Shown here piece after piece: positions 25,061 to 32,149 of a stretch of DNA of 64,000 bases. The position numbers and the translations under genes are program-made. The notes under the pieces were generated by a model. That model ran no database searches, was not told the origin of the DNA, and saw nothing but the letters and a program-made list of their open reading frames with translations. Numbering within the stretch: the stretch's first letter is position 1; every line of letters begins with the position of its first letter. This stretch comes from Pontibacter deserti (GTDB lineage: Bacteria; Bacteroidota; Bacteroidia; Cytophagales; Hymenobacteraceae). The stretch is taken from contig NZ_JALPRS010000001.1 in the NCBI RefSeq assembly GCF_023630255.1, forward strand, positions 744,001-808,000, read 5' to 3'.

Positions 25061-25140
25061 AGCTCCCCTCCTTGGACTACCGAGAAGAGATTTCGAAGGT
25101 AGCGAGCGTAGCTCTGAGGGGCAGGGGTGGTTGGACCACA
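25061..25140 (-). repeat. Hairpin repeat family A (long form), right copy of element 4
   Basis: AGCTCCCCTCCTTGGACTAC is followed by CGAGAAGAGATTTCGAAGG, then TAGCGAGCGTAGCTCTGAGG and GGCAGGGGTGGTTGGACCA. It has the same type of insert as 14811-14894 but partly diverged. The left partner at 24451 is the short form, so the two ends of this element come from different subtypes. Confidence 0.85.
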
Positions 25141-25249
25141 GTACCTATGAAATTATAGGCTAGTCAAAAGCTGGAGCTGTGCGGTCCGCGAAGTATATTT
25201 TTACACCTTCTAACTTTCTAACTTATACTTTTCTAACTTTCTAAACTGC

Positions 25250-26221
25250 CTACACCCACCAAATCCTCTCAGCATCAATCACCACACCCACTTCATCACC
25301 AACAACAGCATCACAAACCGCTGAGGTTACTTTTATACTTACCCCGCTAAGTTGTACTTCAATCTCATAATGGCTGCCGAAGTATTTTATACTTGTAATC
25401 TTGCCAACCACACCTCTGCCTGTAGTTAGTTTTATACTTTCCGGGCGGAGGAGCAGGTGACCTTTTGCCTTATTATATAAACCAAAAAGACTTTTGGCTA
25501 TAGTTGCAGGTACAAGGTTATATTTGCCGAAAAGAGCGGCAGTGTATTCGTTTACAGGCTGGGTATAAATGTGCTGTGGCGTGCCTTGCTGTATTAGCTG
25601 GCCCTGTTGCATTACCAGTATTTCATCGGCCCAGGAGAGGGTGTCGTGCGGGTCGTGGGAGATGAGGATGAGGGAAATGCCCAGTTCTTCGCTGAGGTCG
25701 TGAATCACCGACTTCAGCACACTTTTATGGCCCATGTCCAGGTTCGAGAAAGGCTCGTCGAGGAGCAGAAGGCTGGGCCATGAGCTTAATAAGCGGGCAA
25801 GAGCAATACGCTGTCTTTCGCCACCCGAAAGCTGGTTGGTTTTCCGCTTCGTTAAGTGGCTTATCCGGCATACTTCGTATAGTGTTTGGGCTTCTTCTTC
25901 AGATAATGTGTTGCTATACTTCAGGACTTGTTCTACCCTTAAAAACTGCGGCAACTCAAACTGCTGCGACAGGTAAGCAATCTCCGGGTGGCCGGGTACC
26001 AGTTTATCATGTGGTCCTTCTACTTTTATGTTGTCGTACAATACTTCCCCGGTACTTGGCTGCACCAGGCCGGCTATAGTTTGCAGCAGCGTACTTTTAC
26101 CGGAACCGGTTTCGCCGGCAATTACCAGTTTCTGTCCTTGCTGCTGGGTAAAGCTGATGTCGTATAAAATAGGTACTCCTTCTTCCGCTACGCTAATTCC
26201 GGATACAGTTAATAAAGTCAT
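25250..26221 (-). CDS. ABC transporter ATP-binding protein (importer type)
   Basis: The 323-residue protein has Walker A GETGSGKST near 37-45, a Q-loop (AYLSQQFELPQFL), signature LSGGERQRIALARLL, Walker B LLLLDEPFSN and a switch His in LILISHDPHD. A C-terminal extension (about 235-320) resembles a TOBE-like regulatory domain (LLLRPESIKLTTG, GKITSIKYFGSHYEIEVQL). That layout is typical of molybdate, iron, spermidine or sugar importers. No permease or binding protein is adjacent, so the substrate is unknown and it may serve a distant transporter. The 5' gap contains no recognisable site. Confidence 0.85.
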   Translation of the reverse strand: MTLLTVSGISVAEEGVPILYDISFTQQQGQKLVIAGETGSGKSTLLQTIAGLVQPSTGEVLYDNIKVEGPHDKLVPGHPEIAYLSQQFELPQFLRVEQVLKYSNTLSEEEAQTLYEVCRISHLTKRKTNQLSGGERQRIALARLLSSWPSLLLLDEPFSNLDMGHKSVLKSVIHDLSEELGISLILISHDPHDTLSWADEILVMQQGQLIQQGTPQHIYTQPVNEYTAALFGKYNLVPATIAKSLFGLYNKAKGHLLLRPESIKLTTGRGVVGKITSIKYFGSHYEIEVQLSGVSIKVTSAVCDAVVGDEVGVVIDAERIWWV

Positions 26222-26589
26222 AAGAGGTGAGAAGGAGGGGTTAGAGAATGCTTGTAAATACTTTTAAAGTCTTGTGGCCTTACTCAGCCAGGAAGTATAA
26301 GCTACAAAAGTACTCTAAAATAGGAAGTATAGCTAGCAGTGTAAGTAGGTGCCAAACCAGTTGCTTGAAGTAGGGGGCATAATAAAAGCTGCCCTGTCAG
26401 GAGCAGCCACCCACTATAGTTATTCTATGCAGAGGAAGGAGAAAAATGCACCAGCCTAAATCAGAAGAAGCAGAATCAAGCATTAAAAAAAGGTATTGAT
26501 AAACGAGTTGCCTGATCGTTTACCAGTACCTTTATTGGTCGTATTATTATACCTGCAAGGATTATTACCCTTATACCTGTAGTAACTAC
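26222..26589. other. Intergenic, nothing recognised
   Basis: About 370 bp between the ABC ATPase start and the cold-shock-domain stop. It has a few AGTATA-type motifs and no frame or hairpin I can support. Confidence 0.4.
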
Positions 26590-27048
26590 CTAGCTTGCCA
26601 GTTTTACCTTTACAGCAACAAGCCCCTTCTGACCTTTTTCTACTTCAAAAGTAACTTTATCGTTCTCTTTTATAGTGCTTGCAAGGCCGTTCTGGTGCAC
26701 AAAAATGCTTTCCTGGGTAACGTGGTCTTTTATGAAACCATAGCCTTTAGACGTATTAAAGAAAGTAACAGTACCTTTCCTGATCAGATCTTCCGGATCA
26801 GCTTCTGCCTGGCGCGATACACCGATCTGGATATCTTCCTGCTTTATTACTTTCTTCTTTTTAGTAGGATCTGGTGGCGTATCGGTAATGTTGCCAAACT
26901 CATCTACATAAGCCATCATTTCGTCAATGCCTTTTCCTTTGCTGGAGTGGGCTTTACGATCTTCTTTTTTGGCTTCTTTGTCCTGCCTTTTTCTTAATTT
27001 CTTTTTTTCTTTTTCTTTTTTGCTGAAGGTTTCCTGTGATCTACCCAT
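26590..27048 (-). CDS. Cold-shock-domain protein with basic N-terminal extension
   Basis: In this 152-residue protein the last 65 residues are a cold-shock domain (GTVTFFNTSKGYGFIKD with RNP1, ESIFVHQNGL with RNP2, VTFEVEKGQKGLVAVKVKL). The first 85 residues are extremely Lys/Glu-rich (KKEKEKKKLRKRQDKEAKKE), with a short DEMMAYVDEFGNITDTPPDP segment in between. Such extensions occur in Bacteroidota CSD proteins and may add RNA contacts or ribosome binding. It is close to, and in the same orientation as, the short cold-shock gene at 27462-27653. Confidence 0.85.
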   Translation of the reverse strand: MGRSQETFSKKEKEKKKLRKRQDKEAKKEDRKAHSSKGKGIDEMMAYVDEFGNITDTPPDPTKKKKVIKQEDIQIGVSRQAEADPEDLIRKGTVTFFNTSKGYGFIKDHVTQESIFVHQNGLASTIKENDKVTFEVEKGQKGLVAVKVKLAS

Positions 27049-27107
27049 TGATGATTTTTATGTTGTTCTTTTGTTTTATGCTACGGTTCAGGCAGTGCGA
27101 AAGCGGT

Positions 27108-27332
27108 TTACTTTGCCAGGTAATTTGTACCATTGCGTATCCACTTCTCAAAGAAGTTATTGTCGCTGAATTCGCCCGTAAGTAGTTCAAATTCATCAAC
27201 ATTTTTGTTTGTACGGGAATCCATAAAACTTGGTAATGAATCCTGGTTATTAGGTATCCATTCCTGCCCTTTTTTAAGAGCTACACAGATGTATTCCCGG
27301 GTGGTGGTATCAACTAAATATTTTCTGTTCAT
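27108..27332 (-). CDS. Small hypothetical protein between cold-shock genes
   Basis: This 74-residue frame reads MNRKYLVDTTTREYICVALKKGQEW..., without signal or membrane segments. Its ATG, even composition and place between two cold-shock genes on the same strand support a real gene. I recognise no family. Confidence 0.5.
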   Translation of the reverse strand: MNRKYLVDTTTREYICVALKKGQEWIPNNQDSLPSFMDSRTNKNVDEFELLTGEFSDNNFFEKWIRNGTNYLAK

Positions 27333-27410
27333 GGTATTGTTTGTAATGCATGTATAACGTGAAAGTGCTCCAAGAGCCGTACGCGTATTGGTTTTAAAGG
27401 CAGAATAAAT

Positions 27411-27441
27411 AAAAAAGCCTTACTGAACGTAAGGCTTTTTT
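27411..27441 (-). terminator. Terminator of the short cold-shock gene
   Basis: AAAAAAGCCTTAC, loop TGAAC, GTAAGGCTTTTTT gives a 13-bp perfect stem with A and T tracts. It lies 21 bp beyond the stop codon of the minus-strand gene. Confidence 0.88.
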
Positions 27442-27461
27442 AAATGAGCTATTAAGCCAGA

Positions 27462-27653
27462 CTAAGCTAACTTTACATTGACTGCGTTCAGTCCTCTCTT
27501 ACCTTCTTTAAGCTCAAAAGTAACTCTGTCGTTTTCTCTGATCTCGTTTACTAAACCAGTTACGTGTACAAAGTACTCCTGATTTGAATCATCTTCTTTG
27601 ATAAAGCCAAAACCTTTAGTGTCATTGAAGAATTTTACTGTTCCGTTATTCAT
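27462..27653 (-). CDS. Cold-shock protein (CspA family)
   Basis: I start this at the ATG at 27653 (MNNGTVKFFNDTKGFGFIKE); the longer frame to 27686 adds no conserved residues. The resulting 63-residue protein is a single OB-fold cold-shock domain with RNP1 (KGFGFI) and RNP2 (YFVHV), and a KRGLNAVNVKL ending. It binds single-stranded RNA/DNA and acts as an RNA chaperone. Its 5' leader is AT-rich, as expected for a cold-regulated transcript. Confidence 0.92.
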   Translation of the reverse strand: MNNGTVKFFNDTKGFGFIKEDDSNQEYFVHVTGLVNEIRENDRVTFELKEGKRGLNAVNVKLA

Positions 27654-27811
27654 GTTGATTTGATTAATTATACACCTACTACACATTCGCAGGCATATAC
27701 GTTCATTATTTCTTACAAAGTACGATAAAAAATTTACAATATCCTTCTCTTTTATCTAAAAAGGTGAAAATTCATACTAAAAATATGAATACTATATTTT
27801 GATACTGTTTA

Positions 27812-27819
27812 TACTTTTG
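27812..27819 (+). promoter_or_regulatory. Possible -7 element (TAnnTTTG) for the YceI gene
   Basis: TACTTTTG fits the Bacteroidota -7 consensus and lies 65 bp before the YceI start. I could not find a well placed -33 TTG, so this is tentative. Confidence 0.4.
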
Positions 27820-27884
27820 ATTCTGCTGATATTTGAGTAAACTTATCTGCTCTAAACCAAAGTAAAACTATAAAGCTCCGCACC

Positions 27885-28562
27885 ATGAAGAAGCCACTAT
27901 TACTTTTAAGCGCATTTGCGTTCTCTACATTATTATCCATTGCAGCTACTGCCCCCGGGCATACGCCTGGTAACAGTACATCTGTTGCTGCAGTTGCTGC
28001 TACTACTTTGCAGGTTAATACTACCCAAAGCACCATGAAGTGGAACGCCAAAAAAGTAGGAGGTGAGCACTATGGTACTATAAAGCTGGCCGCAGGCTCG
28101 CTAGAGGTGAAAGGCAATAAACTAACAGGCGGTACATTTACCATTGATATGGCTACCATTGTTGTGGAAGACATTACCCGCCCGGAGTCAAACAAAAAGC
28201 TGACAGATCATCTTAAATCGGATGATTTCTTTTCAGTTGATAAACATCCGTCTTCAATATTTAAGATTACTAAAGCCACCCCAATTGCCAAAGCAAAACC
28301 AGGCGAAGCAAACTATACTATAACCGGTAACCTGACTATAAAAGGCATAACCAACGCCATTACTTTCCCGGCTACTGTTGCCATTTCGGGCAAAGAAGCG
28401 CAGGCAGAAGCAGTAATAGAAGTGGACCGCACCAAGTATGATATTAAGTACCGCTCAGGCCTGGTAGGTACTGCAGCCGACAAAATCATATATGATACCT
28501 TTACTATAAACCTGAAACTGGTAGCCGGAGCAGAAGGACAGGCTGTTGGAAGCACTAAATAG
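27885..28562 (+). CDS. YceI family periplasmic lipid-binding protein
   Basis: The 225-residue protein begins with a signal peptide (MKKPLLLLSAFAFSTLLSIA), then the YceI lipocalin-like beta-barrel from about residue 40. The typical segments are TMKWNAKKVGGEHYGTIKL, GGTFTIDMATIVVEDI, HLKSDDFFSVDKHPSSIFKI, GNLTIKGITNAITFPA and KYRSG. The family binds isoprenoid quinone-like lipids in the periplasm. It stands alone, divergent from the cold-shock gene, and ends at a hairpin terminator 18 bp after the stop. Confidence 0.9.
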   Translation: MKKPLLLLSAFAFSTLLSIAATAPGHTPGNSTSVAAVAATTLQVNTTQSTMKWNAKKVGGEHYGTIKLAAGSLEVKGNKLTGGTFTIDMATIVVEDITRPESNKKLTDHLKSDDFFSVDKHPSSIFKITKATPIAKAKPGEANYTITGNLTIKGITNAITFPATVAISGKEAQAEAVIEVDRTKYDIKYRSGLVGTAADKIIYDTFTINLKLVAGAEGQAVGSTK

Positions 28563-28580
28563 AATTATTTAAGTTCAGGG

Positions 28581-28611
28581 AAAGCCTCTCTTATAAAAGG
28601 GAGGCTTTTTT
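28581..28611 (+). terminator. Terminator of the YceI gene
   Basis: AAAGCCTCTCTT and AAGGGAGGCTTTTTT pair with one G-T mismatch around a four-base loop and end in a T-run. Confidence 0.85.
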
Positions 28612-28676
28612 GTTTAAATGGGTTAGATTTCCAAGATAAGGGTGTTGCTATAGTTGTAAGTTATAGTTTTATAGTT

Positions 28677-28756
28677 GCTGTTGTCCAACCACCCCTTTTA
28701 TCCCCCTCTCTCGAAACAAGTTCGGGATCTTCGACTTGTCTAAGGCGGGGAGTTTT
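28677..28756 (+). repeat. Solitary family A hairpin repeat
   Basis: GTCCAACCACCCC, a divergent centre containing CTCGAAACAAGTTCGGGATC, then CTTGTCTAAGGCGGGGAG. The ends match family A, while the centre is unrelated to the other long-form inserts. Confidence 0.75.
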
Positions 28757-28799
28757 AAGTCTTTGCTATAGTTAGAATTATAGCTTCATAGCTACTGTT

Positions 28800-28835
28800 T
28801 TAACACCCCTGTAGTCCCCTCAAGGGGACAGTTTT
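28800..28835 (+). repeat. Solitary family B hairpin repeat
   Basis: TTAACACCCCTGTAGTCCCC is followed by TCAAGGGGACAGTTTT. It matches 12258-12300 in stem and box. No inverted partner or nuclease gene is nearby. Confidence 0.8.
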
Positions 28836-29321
28836 GCTATTGCTATAGTTAACATTACAATTCTATAGTTACAGAGAAGGATAGGTCTCGACCTGTCCCT
28901 ACGGAAATACATTGCTGAAAAAGCCAAGAATCTACACTTCTCCATCCAACTATAAATTAACTATCGAAATGATCACAGTCTTTGGGTTGAGCGCCTTGTA
29001 AATATCTGGTGCCGTAAGGTATTGCGAGGTACGAGCAAAAGAGATTTGCACAGCGCGATACCCGAAGACGAAGCCTCGCGGCCGTGAGCGCACCAAAGCC
29101 AACTATAAAACTATAGGTTAGTAGAGTTCCCAGGAATGAAAGTAGATTGAAAGTATAGCTTGGTTCAGGTAAGTAAAGACTGCAACTCATAATCTGAAAT
29201 AGATTTCTCGTTATACTCGAAATGACAAGTAGAAAGCAAAACTATACTAAGCAGTAAAAAACGAAAAGCAATCCATAGTTCGAAAACTATAGATTGCTTA
29301 CTCATTTAAAACAATAATCCT

Positions 29322-30605
29322 TTACTGCTTTGGAGCTATTTTCCAGAGCTCACCGTTTTCCTGGTCTGTTACAATATAAAGAGCTCCGTCCGGTCCCTGA
29401 CGTACATCACGTACGCGCTGGTCTTTGTCTTGCAGCAGATGTTCTTCGCCGGTAACTTTCCCATCTTCGATCTGCAGGCGCACCAGCACGTGGTCTTTCA
29501 TGCCACCTACAAACAAGTTATTGCGCCACCCCGGAAAAGCATCACCGGTATAAAATTGTGCACCAGACGGGGCAATTACAGGGTCCCAGTAGTACACGGG
29601 GTCTTCAAATCCTTCTTTGGTTGTTACGGCATTTGGTACAGGGCTGCCGGAATACTCTTCGCCGAAGGTTACCAGTGGCCAGCCATAGTTCTTGCCTTTT
29701 TCTATCAGGTTAAGTTCATCGCCACCCTGCGGTCCCATCTCCACAATCCATAGTTTGCCATCTGCATCAAAAGCTGCAGACTGTACATTGCGGTGTCCAA
29801 CCGTCCAGATTTCAGGTAAGGCGTTGTTCTGGCCGGTAAAAGGATTACCGGGTGCAGGTTTGCCATCTGGTGTAATGCGCAGTATTTTGCCCATGTGGCT
29901 ATCCATGTGTTGTGCCTGCGGACGTATCTGTTTATCTGATCTTTCTCCCAGTGTTACATATAACATGCCATCCGGTCCGAAAGCCAGGCGCGAACCATAG
30001 TGCATAGTACCCTCAAACGGAGGCATTGCCTGAAAAATAACACGTACCTGTTCCAGTCTTTTCCGGTCGCTGGATAATTTTCCGCGGGCTACACTTGTTG
30101 CGTTGCCTTTCAGGCGTGGCTCTGAAAAGCTCCAGTAGATCGTGTTATCTGTTGCGAAATTTGGGCTCAATGCCACATCCAATAAACCTCCCTGGCCACG
30201 GGCATCCACTTTAGGTAAACCAGTAATTGGCTGGCCAACCTGGCCTGTAGCAGACACAATACGTAGTCGGCCTGGCTTTTCTGTTACCAGCAGATCACCA
30301 TTGGGTAGCGGCTCAACGGCCCATGGTTTCTCCAGGTTCTTAGCCAATACCGTCACATCAAATGCAACATCAGAGGTAATAGCACACGCTCTTGTCTGTT
30401 CTTTAAAAGTTGGTTTCTGGTCTGGTGAATTTGCTTCCCTGGTTTCCAGTGGTGTGCATGCTGTTTGAGCTGGGGCTGTTTGTGCTGGTTGTTCCTGCCC
30501 CTGGTCCTGACCGCTTTCCTGCTGCGTAGTTGCCTGCTGATTACAGCCGGTAAGTATGGAGGCGGCAAGTATAGTTGTAAATAAAAGTAGTCGAGCTTTT
30601 TTCAT
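29322..30605 (-). CDS. PQQ-type aldose sugar dehydrogenase, lipoprotein
   Basis: The 427-residue protein has a lipobox LTGC (Cys21) after a short signal sequence, then a Gln/Glu/Pro/Thr-rich linker to about residue 80. A soluble glucose/sorbosone dehydrogenase beta-propeller follows. Typical segments are KPWAVEPLPNGDLLVTEKPG, GQGGLLDVALSPNF, YGSRLAFGPDGMLYVTLGER, VGHRNVQSAAFD, GPQGGDELNLIEKGKNYGWP and RDVRQGPDGALYIVTD. These contain the conserved His and Arg of the PQQ and calcium site. It should oxidise aldoses at the outer side of a membrane, passing electrons to the chain. No PQQ biosynthesis genes are in the window. Confidence 0.9.
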   Translation of the reverse strand: MKKARLLLFTTILAASILTGCNQQATTQQESGQDQGQEQPAQTAPAQTACTPLETREANSPDQKPTFKEQTRACAITSDVAFDVTVLAKNLEKPWAVEPLPNGDLLVTEKPGRLRIVSATGQVGQPITGLPKVDARGQGGLLDVALSPNFATDNTIYWSFSEPRLKGNATSVARGKLSSDRKRLEQVRVIFQAMPPFEGTMHYGSRLAFGPDGMLYVTLGERSDKQIRPQAQHMDSHMGKILRITPDGKPAPGNPFTGQNNALPEIWTVGHRNVQSAAFDADGKLWIVEMGPQGGDELNLIEKGKNYGWPLVTFGEEYSGSPVPNAVTTKEGFEDPVYYWDPVIAPSGAQFYTGDAFPGWRNNLFVGGMKDHVLVRLQIEDGKVTGEEHLLQDKDQRVRDVRQGPDGALYIVTDQENGELWKIAPKQ

Positions 30606-30885
30606 AGGTCAATTTGTTGTGGAAGGTATTCTTTTTATCAATGCTTTAGTGAAGATATTTTTACTGCATTAAGCCAATAAAGTTGAAAAAATAGAATATA
30701 TTATTCTGACTATCAGTGCTGTGTGCTAAGGAGGGGATGTAGGAATAGTCTTTTATGATTTAGCATAGAACTATATTTGCCACACTTCAGACCAAAGCTG
30801 AGAATGCGCTTACAAATAATAAATAGAGATTTAACTATAAAAGAAGTGTATCTTTAATCGTATTCTAAATCTTTGTAGTGGTTTT

Positions 30886-31305
30886 ATGATCCTGTTCCAG
30901 AATAGCCTGTTTAAATTAGATTATAATCCTGCCACTGATATCGTAGAAATAGATTACCCTGACCTGCATACTTTTCTGCTGCCAGAGATCAAGCATACAA
31001 TTGAACTTATAGTTGATGTTATCAAAAGTTATGACGTAAGAAAGCTTTTGCTGGACTCTTCTAAAACAGTTTTATCTGTTGAAGCGCATGCCAGCAGAGA
31101 AATATCTACTTACCTGGCATCTGGTATCACGAGCACGCGGGTACAGAAGGTAGCACGCCTGCAAGCAAACCTGCAAAGCGTTGAAAGTACCGCCCGAAAT
31201 AATATCTCCCATATACAGGAATCGCAGAAGCTGCCTTTCGAACTACGGTCTTTTACAGATAAACAGGAGGCCATAAGCTGGTTAGAAGGTAAACCGGTTA
31301 AATAG
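30886..31305 (+). CDS. Small conserved protein, possible SpoIIAA/STAS-like fold
   Basis: The 139-residue cytosolic protein reads FQNSLFKLDYNPATDIVEIDYPDL, a helix (EIKHTIELIVDVIKSYDVRKLLLDSS), then a helical middle and SFTDKQEAISWLEG at the end. The alternating strands with a KLLLDSSKT-like edge and the final DKQEAISWL helix resemble SpoIIAA-like proteins often found in Bacteroidota, but I cannot assign it firmly. A terminator follows 11 bp after the stop. Confidence 0.6.
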   Translation: MILFQNSLFKLDYNPATDIVEIDYPDLHTFLLPEIKHTIELIVDVIKSYDVRKLLLDSSKTVLSVEAHASREISTYLASGITSTRVQKVARLQANLQSVESTARNNISHIQESQKLPFELRSFTDKQEAISWLEGKPVK

Positions 31306-31316
31306 CCGGAAAAACA

Positions 31317-31350
31317 AAAAGGAAAAGCAACCTCAGTTACTTTTCCTTTT
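31317..31350 (+). terminator. Terminator after the SpoIIAA-like gene
   Basis: AAAAGGAAAAG and CTTTTCCTTTT form an 11-bp perfect stem with a 12-base loop, followed by an AT-rich stretch. It may serve both strands, since the acyltransferase gene converges on it. Confidence 0.8.
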
Positions 31351-31389
31351 ATAAGATGCGTTTAAACCTGAAACTTACGCTGGTAATTA

Positions 31390-31953
31390 CTAATTAAGTG
31401 CAACTGAGTTTACCAGATCGTTGCTTGGCAGTTCCTTCTCCATTGTTTGCTGCTCCGGATGGAAGGTTTTAATTACCTTAGCCGGGTTACCGACAGCTAC
31501 TGAGTTATCAGGTATATCTTTCACAACAACAGAGCCGGCACCAATCTTTACATTATTCCCAATCTTAACAGGGCCAATAATACATACATTGCACCCAACT
31601 TCTACATTGTTTCCTAATACTGGCGAATCAGAATAAGAACCATCCGGGTAGCGTACGTTACCCAAGGTTGTGGAATGCCTTAAAAAACAATTCTCGCCGA
31701 TAACAGAACAACCGTTTACCACCAGTGCGTGGCCGTGGCCCAGATAAAAGTTTTTGCCAACTTTGGTCCAGTGCGGGAGTTCTATGCCCATAAACCACTC
31801 TACCAGCAGCTTGTAAAAGATAAGGTAAGGGAGCCAGATTACTCGGAAAAGTTTGTTTTTGGAAGCAGGGTGAGCCAGGCGGAACAACACCATAACCAGT
31901 CTGCCTTTCAGGTTACCCTTATTAACAGCCCAGTCCTGAAATACATATGACAT
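31390..31953 (-). CDS. Serine acetyltransferase-like hexapeptide acyltransferase
   Basis: The 187-residue protein has an N-terminal hydrophobic helix region (FRVIWLPYLIFYKLLVEWFMG), then a left-handed beta-helix of hexapeptide repeats (VNGCSVIGENCFLRHSTTLGN, VLGNNVEVGCNVCIIG, GNNVKIGAGSVVVKDIPDNSVAVGNPAKVI). The catalytic-type His is in YLGHGHALVV. The layout resembles CysE-like and capsule or colanic-acid O-acetyltransferases. The lack of the long CysE N-terminal domain and the absence of cysteine synthesis neighbours favour an envelope sugar acyltransferase. Confidence 0.8.
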   Translation of the reverse strand: MSYVFQDWAVNKGNLKGRLVMVLFRLAHPASKNKLFRVIWLPYLIFYKLLVEWFMGIELPHWTKVGKNFYLGHGHALVVNGCSVIGENCFLRHSTTLGNVRYPDGSYSDSPVLGNNVEVGCNVCIIGPVKIGNNVKIGAGSVVVKDIPDNSVAVGNPAKVIKTFHPEQQTMEKELPSNDLVNSVALN

Positions 31954-32149
31954 ATCGGATTTAAGCTTAATATGTGTGGCAATACGAGATACAGGTAACC
32001 GCCGTTGCGCCAGTTCAGGTATAAATTGTTAACCTTTTTAAAAGTATGCCAGGCAGTAAAGTATAACCTCTGTTTACTGGTAACACAGGAAGTAAATTTC
32101 AGGTGTATACATGCTGCCTGTGAACCTGAAGCTGATGTACAGATTAGTG

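Larger units (their letters stand above)
28612..29321. other. Intergenic with solitary hairpin repeats
   Basis: About 700 bp without a believable gene (the 28957-29190 minus-strand frame has no family features). It holds a family A unit at 28677-28756 and a family B unit at 28800-28835, 43 bp apart, plus many CTATAGTT/GCTATAG motifs. No DUF559 gene lies near them. Confidence 0.6.

Noticed and set aside
28957-29190. 77-codon minus-strand frame in the repeat-rich gap after YceI
   Set aside because: Composition is not protein-like and it contains no known motif; it lies between dispersed repeats.
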